From contig NW_024609839.1 in NCBI RefSeq assembly GCF_016920785.2, positions 5,978,196-6,042,195 on the forward strand: DNA of 64,000 bases, written 5' to 3'. The translations under genes were made by a program, and so were the position numbers. Numbering within the stretch: position 1 is the stretch's first letter; every line of letters starts with the position of its first letter. The stretch is from Ixodes scapularis (lineage: Eukaryota > Arthropoda > Arachnida > Ixodida > Ixodidae). This document shows positions 33,546 through 44,960 of the stretch, in pieces. Below the pieces are notes generated by a model that searched no databases, was not told the DNA's origin, and was given only the letters and a program-made list of their open reading frames with translations.

Positions 33546-34663
33546 CACCGACTGAATAATGAATCGTTTTCAATTACTTTTTATGATGGCGCTGGACTTG
33601 AGGAAGACTTCGAGTCTTTCCACAAAGTTAGTCCAGGTGCCAGCAGTGTTCGAAAAGTCGACAACGTCGGTAGCCACGTGCTGTGCTTCATACTGTGCGC
33701 TTACCATTCGCTGAGAAGAAACTTGCTTGTTCGTCTGCCACGATCGAGTCGTCCGATATCAGGTCATCACCGCTACTCCATCGCCTGACAGAACAGATCT
33801 TCATTGTCCGCATGTCCATAGTTAGGAATCACGGCAACTTACAAATTACCGAACGCTCATAACTTGCCGTCGCTAAACGCCGTTCATTCATAGCCTCTTC
33901 ATTGCAAATAAACGTCTTCCTATTTATTCTGATGGTTTTCATCATAATCCTCCTAAGCTATACTTACAACATTATGTGTGTCGGTACTTCCAAAAATATT
34001 GGAACGGCGTTTGTTTTCTGGGAACCCTATAATGTAACAACCTTTACAACATCTTCCGGATCCCGTGAAACACAATATTTTGTGATGTTACTTTTCAGTC
34101 GTCATTGTAATAATGAGGTTAAGTACCCTAAATCGCGGAGCAGTTTACTTGACGTCCGCTTCCACTGGTATTTTGGAAGATTGAGTCTACTGAGCGTGCA
34201 TTCCTGCAGAAGTTTTCAATGATATGATATTGATACGTCAATCAACAAGTGATTCCTTCTTGGTAAGATTTATTGCGAAAACCCGTGACAACCGCCGAAC
34301 CACATTTATACCCAGCCTGACATTTTCGCACAGAGGAGTTTGCTAGGCCACCCTACTTGAACCAGCTGAGCACAGCTGGCAGCGGCGCGAGCAAGGCCAC
34401 GAGGGGAACGTGATGGTGCTCGAGCCATCCCTCCGTGAACCGATGTTTCGGCCACCCCACGGGTGCGTGTCGCCATCTATTGGTTGAACTAACGCTTTGT
34501 TCAAGATGGCTGCCGTGGGACCGCAGCCTTAAGCCTCATGAAAACCAGACATTTGCACTGTTTAACAACGTCAATCGCACAATCCGTAAGTTAAAAACAA
34601 AACCATATTTCAAGCTGCAAATAGTAATAGTATATGCCATATGGTATGAAATAAAGTCCAATG
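33546..34663. other. Non-coding interval with a YY1-type site
   Basis: No gene is recognised. CAAGATGGCTGCCG at about 34503-34516 is a strong YY1-type motif in a moderately GC-rich part, a possible promoter. The BEL element inserted at 34664-34668 interrupts AT-rich sequence. Confidence 0.3.
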
Positions 34664-34668
34664 CTGAC

Positions 34669-34944
34669 TGTTGCAACTAACGTCGGACAAACCTCTGTTG
34701 GCGTTAGACGAACAGGGAGTAGAAGTAGAAAAGAAAGAAGTCTGCTGAGCTGCCCCGGCACGTGCGTACGAAAAGCGGGGAAAAAGAAAAAAAAGAACGA
34801 CGACGATGAACGTGAACGATTGAACGTCTTGACCTTGCAAGCTTTCGAATGTCGATGTATTATTCTTAGCGGTGTAAATATTAAAGTGTTGCTCGTTGTG
34901 TGACAATGGAACGATTACTGTGACGACCCGCAGCGACTGCAACA
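34669..34944 (+). repeat. BEL 5' LTR
   Basis: It starts TGTTGCAACTAACGTCGG and ends GCAGCGACTGCAACA (TG...CA). It differs from the 3' LTR by small indels (an extra GACGAC-type triplet pair in the 3' copy) and a few substitutions. Confidence 0.92.
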
Positions 34945-34950
34945 AAAATT

Positions 34951-34968
34951 TGGTGCCGAAACCCGGGA
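34951..34968 (+). promoter_or_regulatory. BEL primer binding site, tRNA-Phe
   Basis: TGGTGCCGAAACCCGGGA is the exact complement of the conserved animal tRNA-Phe 3' end, CCA included. It lies six bases inside the 5' LTR. Confidence 0.85.
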
Positions 34969-35022
34969 CTGACATCGCTGCGGATACTTCGAAGCTGGAA
35001 CGTGAGTGACTCTTCACGCACA

Positions 35023-37436
35023 ATGGAAGAGCGCAAGGCCATCCGGTCACAGGTAACTCGACTGGTGAACGACGCGGAAGGGTTGCTAAGGGCCCCAGGA
35101 CCGAACGTAACTGAGCTAGAGATGCTCATCGAACGTCTGACACTAGCTCAGGGCCAACTTAACAACGTCGACTCCGCCATCGAACCGCTTGTTTCGGAAC
35201 AAGACGGAGATGCTGGATTCGCGCAAGTCGTCGAGTACGCAGACAAGATTGTCATATACTTAACCAAGCTGAAGAGCCAGTTAAGGCGCTCGACGGGAGC
35301 GGGGCATTCCGGCAGTGCCAGTCAGTTGAACGAAAACGGAGACAGACTGGCAACATCAACATCAAGGAAGGTCAGACTTCCAAAGCTGGAACTGATCAAG
35401 TTCAACGGACACCTGAAAAACTGGCTGCCTTCTGGAACCAGTTTGATGCCGCAATCCACCAGAACCCTGACTTGACACCGTGCGACAAGTTTAACTACTT
35501 AAAGGTGGCACTAACAGGGGATGGAGCGGCAGCCATTGATGGACTTCAGCCCACAGCAGAGTGCTACGCGGACGCCATCGATCTCCTACAGCGGCGGTTC
35601 GGGAATCAAGAAGCGCTAATCCAGGATCACATGGAAAGCCTCATGGATATACAACGTGTTCCACCTCAGCGCAACGTCAGAATCCTGCGGCGATTGTATG
35701 ATAGCCTGCAAGCTCGCATCCGGGGTCTCAAGTCACTGGGCGTGAGCGAAGAATCGTACTGTTCAATGCTTTACCCGGTACTCCTTCGAGCGCTCCCAAG
35801 AGAAATGACCATCGAATACCACCGAAAGACACTGCAGGGGGAGGCCGAGAGTGCCACCGCCAGTAGATCTGTGCCAGCGTCACAGACAAGTTTAGGACCT
35901 ACCACAGATCGCACACATCTGAGAGCGCTTCGGACTCTCCTCGAGTTTCTGCACATCGAGGTGGAGAGTCAGGAAAAGGCACCTAAAGAGCGGCCAGAGG
36001 ACGTTGGTGGTAAATCTACACCCCATTTCACAAAGCGCGAGGCGCAGAAGAAGTCTACAGATCCCGACATGCCACGAACCTCTACTGCTACGGCTCTGCA
36101 TGGTGTTGTGGAAGGTCTCGAATGTTTATTCTGTTACTCAAAAAAGCATGGAACACCCGACTGCAACTCAAGGATAACGCTAGCTGAAAAGAAGCGCAGG
36201 CTACAAAACGCCCAGAGATGCTTCCGGTGCACGAAAGTGGGGCACATGGCAAGGATGTGTCGAGGTACACCCTGCTGCAACACGTGCCGAGGCAGACATA
36301 CCTCCAGCATGTGCGACCCAGATTATACTCCGAGACGATCTGCCGACGGATTGAACGCACAGCAAAAGAAAGACGAAGCACCGGTTAGCCTACATGTAAA
36401 CGAGGAAAACAAGCCGACAGTACTCTTACAAACGGTTACTGCGTGGGTGGAAGGCAAAAACAGCAGAAAGCGAGCTCGGATTCTCTTTGACAGTGCTAGC
36501 CAGCGCTCCTTCATCACGGAAGAGCTATCGAGGAGTCTCGGCTGCAAACTGCCCGGGACCGAGATCCTGACTGTCGGAGTGTTCGGAGGCAAGAATAGGG
36601 AACGAACGTACCGCAGAGTTCAAGTGATTCTGCGCAACCAACACAGTGGCAAGAAACACATGATTGACGCCCTCGAGACACATTCCATCTCCGAGCAAGA
36701 ACTCCCTAGCCCTGAGAAGGACGTTATTGAAAAAATGGAAGAACTCGGGCTTACTTCGGGTGACGACCTGAACGGACTGGACTGTGGCGGAGTAGCGATA
36801 CTACTGGGATCGGAACATTACTGGGAATGTATAACAGGAAGGATCCAACGACTGAGCAACAGCCTCACCGCAGTGGAAACCGCCTTTGGCTGGGCAATAC
36901 ATGGATCCACACAGTTGACTTCCGATACTGTCAGCTGTTCCCAGGTGATAGTGCTCATATCTGCTGCAGACGAACAAGAGCCAGCCATCTTGAGGAGATT
37001 CTGGGAGCTTGAAAGTGTAGGAGTACTCGAAGAGGTGGACCGAGATCAGTCAGATAATGACATTATGCGACGCTTTGAAGCAAGCATCACCAAGACGAAG
37101 GGAAGGTACGAGGTTGGCCTCCCTTGGAAAACAGACGTGCACCTAGAATGCAACCGAGATGTGGCATGGAAGCGCCTCGAAAGTCTACGAAGGAAGCTAA
37201 GCAAAAACCCAGACCTCATGCGAAGGTATGACCAGGCTATCCGGCTGTACGCAGATAACGGGATGGCCGAGAAGGTTGAACAGATAAACGGTTCCGAAGG
37301 ACGTGCTTATTATATGCCACACCAAGCTGTTCTACGAGAGGGTAGCAGCACGACAAAAATGAGGATCGTGTTCGACGCCTCTTCGCACGGACCGAATTCT
37401 AGATCATTGAACGACAACCTTGAAGGCGGTCGAACC
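35023..37436 (+). pseudogene. BEL gag and protease part of the polyprotein
   Basis: The first ATG after the LTR is at 35023 (MEERKAIRSQVTRLVN). The frame breaks near 35430, where the protein would continue NQFDAAIHQNPDLTPCDKFN; an open frame follows to 37439. A gag domain of the BEL type (NYLKVALTGDGAAAIDGLQP, LLQRRFGNQEALIQDHMESL) is followed by CCHC knuckles (CFRCTKVGHMARMC, then CNTCRGRHTSSMC) near 36220-36310. Next is a protease-like block, RARILFDSASQRSFITEEL, near 36474. The usual D(S/T)G is DSAS here, which would affect catalysis. The frame ends just after IVFDASSHGPNSRSLNDN, at the start of the reverse transcriptase. Confidence 0.88.
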
Positions 37437-37439
37437 TGA

Positions 37440-38803
37440 ATCCAGACCTGGTGGCCCTGCTCCTGAGATTTAGGCAACATCGGGTAGCACTAATTGCAGA
37501 CGTCGAGAAAGCCTTCCTTCAGATCGGTGTACACGAGGAGGACCGCGACGCCTTGCGGTTTCTCTGGTATAAAGAGTCGCCTCACCCAGACCAACCTACC
37601 CCAGAAGTCGAGGTCTGGCGTATGACAAGGGTAACCTTCGGTACCACATGCTGTCCGCTCCTATTGGGAGCAACCCTACAGCACCATTACAAGGTTATGG
37701 AAAGCGAGTTCCCACAAACAGCAGAAAAACTGAAAAAATCAGTGTATGTGGACGACCTCTTGACCGGCACAGAAAGTGAGGAGGCGGCCCAGAAGTTCTA
37801 CACCGAGGCGACCAAAATATTCGGGGCAGCTGGGATGAAGCTTCATAAGTGGGGGTCCAACAGCGCGGTCCTAAAGAAAATGGTGGAGGACAACGTATCC
37901 GAAGAGAGAGTCCTTGGACAGCTGACGGGAGTGGTGAAGGTGCTGGGTATAACCTGGGAGTCGAACGAAGACAAACTGTCTTTCACAACAGAACAGGTGG
38001 TCGAGTTTACAAGCCAACGCAGAAACACCAAGCGATTCGTGCTCCAGACCACGGCGCGACTCTACGACCCACTCGGTTTCCTCTCTCCTTTCGTGACCCG
38101 AGCCAAGATTTTGTTTCAAGAGATCTGGAAGCGGAACCTGCGTTGGGATGATGCACTGCCGGGTGAACTGATGGGGGACTGGGAGAGCTGGTGCGACGAG
38201 CTCACCAAACTGGGTCAGATCAGCGTGCCCAGGTACTACGACAGCGGACTGAGCAACATAATCATACACAGAGCGTTGCATGTGTTCTCGGACGCCAGCT
38301 CTTCCGCCTACGGATCGATTATTTTTCTGTGTTCAACTGACGACAGCGGAACGAAGAAGGCGACAATATTGTTTGCTAAGTGCAGCGTCGCCGCCCTGAA
38401 GGAAATTTCCTTGGCGAGACTGGAGCTCATGGGAAGCTTGATCGGATCGAGACTACTGAAGTACGTCAAGACATGCCTCGAAATCCAGGTGGACGAAGTT
38501 CACTTTTGGACGGACTCGATGATCACTTTGCACTGGATAAGAGGAGAGGCCTCCAGATGGAAAACGTTTGTCAGAAACCGAGTACTGGAGATACAAGGAA
38601 ACTCAGGGGACGCAAAGTGGCACCACTGCCCGGGTAAGGAAAATCCCGCAGATTTGATGACCCGAGGGCTGATCGACTGCTTTCTGCTGCACTCTGGTGG
38701 ACCGGACCAACTTGGTTACAGCTTCCAGCAACCGAATGGCCCGAAGAAACTGTTGGGGTGCTTTCCCACGACAAGCTCGAGGAGAAAGCTTCGAAAGCTG
38801 TAG
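37440..38803 (+). pseudogene. BEL reverse transcriptase and RNase H
   Basis: After a frameshift the polyprotein resumes (NPDLVALLLRFRQHRVALIA). VEKAFLQIGVHEEDRDALRF and WRMTRVTFGTTCCPLL precede the catalytic KKSVYVDDLLTGTES at about 37735-37780. RLYDPLGFLSPFVTRAKILF follows. RNase H begins at LHVFSDASSSAYGS (about 38275) and includes LARLELMGSLIGSRL and HFWTDSMITLHWI, with WHHCPGKENPADLMTRG at the end. Catalytic D, E and D positions are visible. The frame breaks near 38730, before the integrase. Apart from frameshifts this part looks intact. Confidence 0.9.
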
Positions 38804-40312
38804 TCACGCTAGTGCCTGCAGACATATCCGTGGAGTTCATGGACATTTCGAGATTCAGTTCGGCTGCGAGACTGCACCGAACAACAGCCTGGGTGCTTCG
38901 GTTTGTCCATAACCTTCGATCACCAATCAAAACTACTGGATCGCTGAGCGCTGAGGAGATCCAAGCAGCACAAACCGTTTGGATAAAGAAGGCACAAAGC
39001 TCGACGTTTGCCTCCGAGTTTAGTTGTACAGCTGGAAAAAAAGCAGCGCCGCCTGGTTCAGCCTTGCGAAATTTCCAAACGTTCGTCGACCAAGAGGGAA
39101 TGCTCCGGATCAAAGGCCGTATCCGATCAGCAAACCTTACTAGGGATGAACGTGAACCCATCGTGCTGCCCAACGAGCACCGGTATTCTACCTTGCTGAC
39201 CATCGAAGCTCACCGAAAGATGATGCACGGGGGGCCACGAGACGCTCTCATGCAGCTTCGCGAGAGATACTGGATCATCCGCGGAAGACAATTGGTGAAG
39301 AAGGTGGTGCATGCTTGCGTTACCTACCAGAGGTTCAGTGCCACTCCTGCCAGTGCTCCAACGGGACCTTTGCCGGGTACAAGAACCACGCAAGCTGATC
39401 CCTTTGAGGTAGTCGGCATAGACTTTGCGGGGCCGATGTACGTGCGAGAAAATGAACTCACGCATAAGTCATGCATTGCCTTGTTTACCTGTGCTGTCAC
39501 GCGCGCGGTGCACTTGGAGCTCGTGCCGGACGTTTCGACAAAAAGCTTCTTGCTTGCGTTCCGAAGGTTCGTGTCGCGAAGGGGGTTTGTGTCGCATCGT
39601 GTACTCGGACAATGCGCTGTCCTTCAAGAGGGCGTCCAAAGACTTGGCCTAACTCTGGAAGACGCTCCGACATCCAGAGGTGGTAGACCACTTCGCCAAC
39701 GCGAATATTGAGTGGCGCTATATTGCTGAGCGGGCACCATGGTGGGGAGGCTTCTACGAGCGACTCGTCCGATCGGTGAAAGTTGGGCTCAGGAAAGTGA
39801 TCGGTAAAAAATGACTGGACTCGGAAGAATTACATACAGTTCTGTGCGAGATTGAAGCCGTAGTGAATTCACGGCCTCTCACAGTTGTCTACAATGAGAT
39901 CGACGAGGGCGAGTCGCTCACTCCTGCAAGCTTCGTCACGGGACGAAGGCTGACGGCGCTTCCGGTGGCGGAGAAAAAAGACTTCGCTTCGTCACCTGAG
40001 GTGCTCCGCCAGCTTTGGAGACGCAGAAAGGAGGTTCTTAACAGATTTCGGAAGACGTGGCGATCGGAGTATCTAAGAGTGCTCCGATCCGCCTATGAAA
40101 GCAAGCAACGGAAATCCACATCCATTGAAGTTGGACAGCTTGTCCTGCTTAAGGAGCAGCTTCCACGTTTGCTGTGGAAGATGGGCAGGATTGAAGAAGT
40201 CTTTTTGGGTCGGGATGGAAAGATTCGTTCATGTGTCGTGCGTTTAAACAGGGGATTGTTGCTGAAACGACCGGTACAATTGCTTTATCCAATAGAAGTA
40301 ACTGAAATTTAG
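38758..40312 (+). pseudogene. BEL integrase and C-terminal domain
   Basis: The zinc-binding segment reads HRKMMHGGPRDALMQLRERY and VVHACVTYQRF; the second cysteine of the usual CVTC is Tyr. The core has VVGIDFAGPMYV (first D), YSDNALSFKRASKDL in another frame (second D) and APWWGGFYERLVRSVK (E). A stop follows at about 39810 (VIGKK then stop). The last part, from 39863, is NSRPLTVVYNEIDEGESLTP, KTWRSEYLRVLRSAYESKQ and VGQLVLLKEQLPRLLWKMGR, the typical BEL C-terminal domain. Integrase joins the DNA copy to the genome; this one is broken. Confidence 0.88.
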
Positions 40313-40329
40313 AATGGGCGAACCCATTC

Positions 40330-40340
40330 GGTGGGGAGTG
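40330..40340 (+). promoter_or_regulatory. BEL polypurine tract
   Basis: GGTGGGGAGTG lies directly before the 3' LTR and would prime plus-strand DNA. Confidence 0.6.
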
Positions 40341-40623
40341 TGTTGCAACTAACGTCGGACAAACCTCTGTTGGCGTTAGACGAACAGGGAGTAGAAGTAG
40401 AAAAGAAAGAAGTCTGCTGAGCTGCCCCGGCACGTGCGTACGAAAAGCGGGGAAAAAGAAAAAAAAGAACGACGACGACGACGATGAACGTGAACGATTG
40501 AACGTCTTGACCTTGCAAGCTTTCGAATGTCGATGTTATTATTCTCAGCGGTGTAAATATTAAAGAGTTGCTCGTTGTGTGACAATGGAACGATTACTGT
40601 GACGACCCGCAGCGACTGCAACA
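40341..40623 (+). repeat. BEL 3' LTR
   Basis: The sequence is the same as the 5' LTR apart from a few changes, starts TGTTGCAAC and ends CTGCAACA, followed by the CTGAC target duplicate. Confidence 0.92.
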
Positions 40624-40628
40624 CTGAC

Positions 40629-41451
40629 TACAGTTTATTAGGAAATAGAAATGTTTCAGGTCCCTGTTTAGCAAACAAAAGTATTCCAATACTCTGAACA
40701 GAGTACAAATCTACTCTATATGATAAAAGTACAAATACAAAATATTAAAAACTTCATGACCATGACCATTCCTGCTCATACATACGCACTTAATTAACCT
40801 TTACTAGAAGAGGCTTCACTGACTAAATAGAAACAAGAAGGCTTGATTAGGAGTTTTATAAAAAAAATATTGACTGACAAAACTAGCAAGTAAGACCATA
40901 GTTTGTCTCCTTCTTGCACAGGGGTTGCGTGACGTCAAAACGCCGAGCTCTTATTGGCTGATTAAAAAAAAAATAGTAAGTACATGTCAAGGCACCTAGC
41001 ATTGAGGTCTACCCATTATCATTTCAATCAAAACCAATCGGCGCTCGGCGTCGTTTTGAAGTCACCGCATCTCGTGTGCAAGACGCAGACGACTTGCTCT
41101 CCGCATTGCTTGGATGCGTTCTAGCACAACGGTTTAGAATTTGCTTCGCTCAGCAGGACATTCCCACTCTTCTCCTCGTCCCTCCGCCGACTTGCTGTTT
41201 GAGTGCCAGCAGGAGTATTCGCCACGTACGTCATCTACAAGAAACTGTACAGATGATTGAGGCAACCAATTATCGCTCTTATATGTTACGTTTACTACAC
41301 GAATAAGGAGCGCGGAAGCAGTCTCAACAAAAGCACCCCAAACACGCAAAGATAAATATACATTATGCCAAATGCTTATTTTTATAGAGTAGTTATTGAT
41401 TTCCCCAGAAATTAGATGATAGGTGAACAAATGCCAGCAAGCTCTTATGTA
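40629..41451. other. Non-coding interval with a small hairpin MITE
   Basis: At about 40921-41070, GGTTGCGTGACGTCAAAACG and its inverted counterpart CGTCGTTTTGAAGTCACCGC form arms of about 35-45 bases. The rest holds no recognisable feature. Confidence 0.5.
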
Positions 41452-41717
41452 CAGTCGCCCAATTTTTAATAATATCACGCGAGCGTCGACCGCCGGGACG
41501 GGCAGTGCCGTGCCGCGGGGAAATGCAGCGTCATCGGAGAGATTAGGCGCGTGCGCACAAAGCCCTTTCCGGGAAGCGCCGTCTGCTAGGCTATTCCGCT
41601 GATCGCACAGAGCCCTGCTACCGCTAAGAGTGTGTCACGTGGCCTTCCCGTTGGGCACAACTGCACGTGGAAGCACGATGTCACGTGGCAGGGTGACAGC
41701 GCTGGATTGGTTTTGAT

Positions 41718-41769
41718 CGATGACGCGGCAAGTTGAATGCATCGTTGCATTCAACTTGCCGCGTCATCG
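41718..41769. repeat. Perfect 24-bp hairpin
   Basis: CGATGACGCGGCAAGTTGAATGCA with loop TCGT and its exact complement, followed by a long T tract. It lies in the TA-flanked element. Confidence 0.85.
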
Positions 41770-41877
41770 TTTTTTTTTTTTTTTTTCTTTTCTTTTTTTG
41801 GTGCTGACAAAGTAAACGCAAGCAAAAGATAAAAGAATAAAAAAAACACTAAATTAAACGAGATGACGCGCGGTTTC

Positions 41878-42064
41878 TGTAGTGGGCGGGTTCGAGCCGA
41901 GGCAACCGAGGTGACGGCCAGAGCCGAGGGCCGCGGAGGAAAGAGTGACACAGCTGACGCTCCCCGTGCTCGGACAGAAAAAGCCCCTGTTTATTCATGC
42001 ACACCCTTTTTACATACAGCCTATAGGGCGCCCCGTAGCTCACTGCGCCTACACTCCCTCTACA
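41878..42064 (-). repeat. Gypsy 3' LTR
   Basis: 187 bp with ends TGTAG...CTACA. Most mismatches to the 5' LTR are transitions, clustered near GAGGCAACCGAGG. The polypurine tract, CCTAAAGGGGGA on the minus strand, lies at 42065-42076. Confidence 0.9.
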
Positions 42065-42505
42065 TCCCCCTTTAGGGAAAACAAACGAGAGCTACACTTA
42101 GCTCCCAAGGAACGTAATGAATGACCTGAGCCACATGGTGCGCTACAAGTTCAGCCGCACCGGTGGCCTAACGCAGCGTCCAGACCTAGTGCGCACATCC
42201 GACGCAGGCAGTCTTGAGGGAGCAGCAGGGGACCCCTCTGGCGATGCAACTGGTAGAGGACTAGCTGCCCTGGGAGTGGGACTGCCGCACGCAGGCTCTG
42301 GGCGAAGTGGAGACCGTGGTGGACCTTGGGATTCCTGCGGCCCTGGACCAGAGCTGCTGAGGTCGCAGCCACCCGTTGCTGGAGACTGCTGCGGTACCAG
42401 ATGTCTTCGGTTGCGGACGAGGGCACCTGCATCCGTCTGGACCACGTAGGAGCGTGGACGCTGTGCTGGGCTAAGGACTGTGCCAGCACAATCTGCGTCG
42501 CGTAT

Positions 42506-43901
42506 CTACACTCTCTCCCCCTCCCCCAAGGGACGTAAAGCATGCACAGCATGCCGGCGGTTGAAATCCTGACGCTGGCGACGTCGTTGGGCAGTGTCGT
42601 GCCTGTGGAAATCAGCCGCGACAGGTGATCCTGGAACCAACATGGCGGTTGGGACTGGGAGGCGGGTCCGGAGGCTGCGCCCCATGAGCAGCTGAGCGGG
42701 GCTGTACTCAGTCACCCCGGTGCGTTACGGTAGGACAAGAGGGCCAAGGGCCAGTCTGGAGACTTCTTGAAAAGTTCCTTGACAGTCCGTACCATCCGCT
42801 CGACTTCACCGTTGGACTGGGGATACCTGGGACTGCTGGTGACGTGGGAGAAGCCGGAGCTCTGGGAGAGAAGGCACGGAACCCTGCTGATGAAAACTGA
42901 GGTCCATTATCGCTGACAAGGGTGTCCGGGATACCATGTCTTGCGAAGACACTTTTGATAATGGAGATCACCGCCGTGGATGTCGTCGTGCGGAAAGACA
43001 GCACTTCTGGGTACCTCGAGTAGTAATCAACGAGGAAAAGGTAGTCTGTACCTTCGTTATGAAAAATGTCCACACCGACTCTCTCCCAGGGGCGGCTAGA
43101 CGTCACTGTAGGGAGCAGTGGCTCTGCTCGCTGGACCTGCGTGGTGGCGCAGTTGGGACAGTTCTCCACCATTGCCTTTATCTGGCTCCCCATGGTCGGC
43201 CACCAGACAGCCTCTCTGGCGATGGCGCGGCAGCGGTTCACTCCCAGGTGTCCGTCGTGGATGAGGGACAGGACGTGTGTCCGCAGAGAAGCAGGCACCA
43301 GTAGACGTCCCCCGCAGAGGAGGAGGTCGTCGCCGACGCTGAGTTCAGCGCGATGGCCCCAAAACTGAGCCATGCTGACCGGCAGACTTTCTTTCCGAGG
43401 CCACCCTTGCTCGCAGTACGCCCTCAGCTGAGCGCACTCCCAATCCGCAGCCTGGTGGGCACGGAAGTCTTCGAGGAGGACCGCAAACGTAGGAGGGATA
43501 GCGCGGAGCGCTTCTTGGACGTACAGCTCAACCTTGTCGATGGCTGGAGTCGTTGGCAGCTGGTCGACCGGATTCCGCGAGAGTGCATCTGCGGTAGCCA
43601 ACTGTTTCCCAGGCACATACTTGACATCAAACTGGTACTGAAAAAGGCGGTTACGAAAGCGCTGGATCCGGGGTGGCATGAGGTCAAGTTCCGCGGTTCC
43701 AAGAAGCTTGACCAACGGCTGATGGTCAGTCTCCAGGGTGAAACGAAGGCCCCGCAGAAACTCGTCGAAGCGGTTAATGGCCCAGGTGGCAGCCAGTGCC
43801 TCTTTTTCGATCTGGCTGTACCTTTGTTCCGTTTCTGTCAGTGCACGGGAGGCGTATGCAACTGGTCTGCGATCCCCTGATGGCTGGTCTTGAAGAAGCA
43901 C
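42506..43901 (-). pseudogene. Gypsy RNase H and integrase
   Basis: RNase H: VAYASRALTETEQRYSQIEK, EALAATWAINRFDEFLRG and ETDHQPLVKLLG. The zinc region HDGHLGVNRCRAIAREAVWW and VENCPNCATTQ is an intact HHCC. The core has RVGVDIFHNEGTDYLFLVDY (first D), TLVSDNGPQF (second D) and, past a frameshift at about 42880, RYPQSNGEVERMVRTVKELF (E). A piece from 42715 (EYSPAQLLMGRSLRTRLPVP) is the integrase C-terminal region. All three catalytic acids are visible, but the frame is broken. Confidence 0.9.
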
Positions 43902-43922
43902 TGTCCGAAGGACAGTGCTTCT

Positions 43923-44960
43923 TCAATAGAGGACAGCAATAGAGGACAGCATGGTCTTAAGCTTGTCAAACGCTGAGGCTTGCGCTGGTCCCCACGTCCA
44001 GGCTGCAGTCTTGTTCAGGAGGATTCGGATCGGTGCAGTCGTCTGAGAGAGATCTGGGAGGAAGCGACCGACATGGTTGAGCATACCCAGAAGGCGTTGG
44101 ACACCATGAATGCCCCGAGGAGCTGGCATACACTGAATGGCCGCCACCTTGTCTGGATCAGGAGCAATGCCGTTGGCTCCGACGACGACATCGAGGAACT
44201 TCACGCTTGACACGCCGAAACTGCACTTGGTGGCGTTGAGGGTGACCCCCACTTGTTGGAGGCGACCGAGGACTGCTTGGAGGCGCTGGTCGTGCTCTTC
44301 CGTGGTGCGACCAAACACGATGATGTCGTCCATGAGGTTAACGACGCCGGTCAACCCTTCCAGCAGGCGAAGCATCTAATGCTGGAAATATTGCGGGGCC
44401 GACGTAATGCCGAATGGGAAGCGGCAATAGCAGTACCTGCCAAACGGAGTGATGAAGGTCGTATACTTCTGGGAGTCCCGGGTCAAACGTACTTGATGGA
44501 AGCCTGCAGTTGCGTCCAACTTTGAAAAAACGCAGGCATCCCCGAGAAGTCCGAGGGTTTGGTCGACGGTCGGGAGTACGTGGCGCTCACGCAGAACAAC
44601 TTGGTTGAGCTTGGTCAAGTCGACGCAAAGCCGGTAACCCCCCGCTGGCTTCGGTACGACGACAAGGCCGGCACACCAGTCCGTCGGTTCGTCGACGCGC
44701 CGGATCACGCCCTCCTGCTCCATCTTGTCGAGCTCCTTCTTGACTACGTCTCGTAGGGGTATCGGGATACGCCGGGCTGTGCTGAGGGAATACGGTACCG
44801 CGTCCGGCTTGATGCGGATCGTGTACTCGTCCGGGAACGTGCCCAGGCCGGCGAAAAGGGCTGGAGAGACTTTCCGAGGTGGTGTGTCCGGGAGAGCGCG
44901 GTCCGGGCCGCTGCGACTGCGCCGACAAACTTGACAACGCCAAGGGCGACGATAGCGGGA
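43923..44960 (-). pseudogene. Gypsy reverse transcriptase
   Basis: YTIRIKPDAVPYSLSTARRI, ELDKMEQEGVIRRVDEPTDW, VVVPKPAGGYRLCVDLTKLN and FSKLDATAGFHQVRL are motifs 1 to 4. RFPFGITSAPQYFQH is followed by a stop, then LEGLTGVVNLMDDIIVFGRT; the catalytic YxDD is LMDD. AAWTWGPAQASAFDKLKTML begins the connection. A stop follows at about 43923 where a short duplication, AGAGGACAGCA, occurs twice. Confidence 0.9.

Larger units (their letters stand above)
34669..40623 (+). mobile_element. BEL/Pao LTR retrotransposon, full length, frameshifted
   Basis: Two LTRs (276 and 283 bp) enclose gag, protease, reverse transcriptase, RNase H and integrase in that order, the BEL/Pao arrangement. The 5-bp direct repeat CTGAC flanks it at 34664-34668 and 40624-40628. 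The primer site matches the 3' end of tRNA-Phe. At least four frameshifts or stops break the polyprotein, so it cannot move alone. Similar LTRs argue for a fairly recent insertion. Confidence 0.92.

Noticed and set aside
34669..34944. Possible CRISPR-like or bacterial features around repeats
   Set aside because: The direct repeats are LTRs and monomers with eukaryotic retroelement genes; there are no short spaced repeats with unique spacers.
42117..42449. Plus-strand frames across the Gypsy element
   Set aside because: Shadows of the minus-strand gag-pol.
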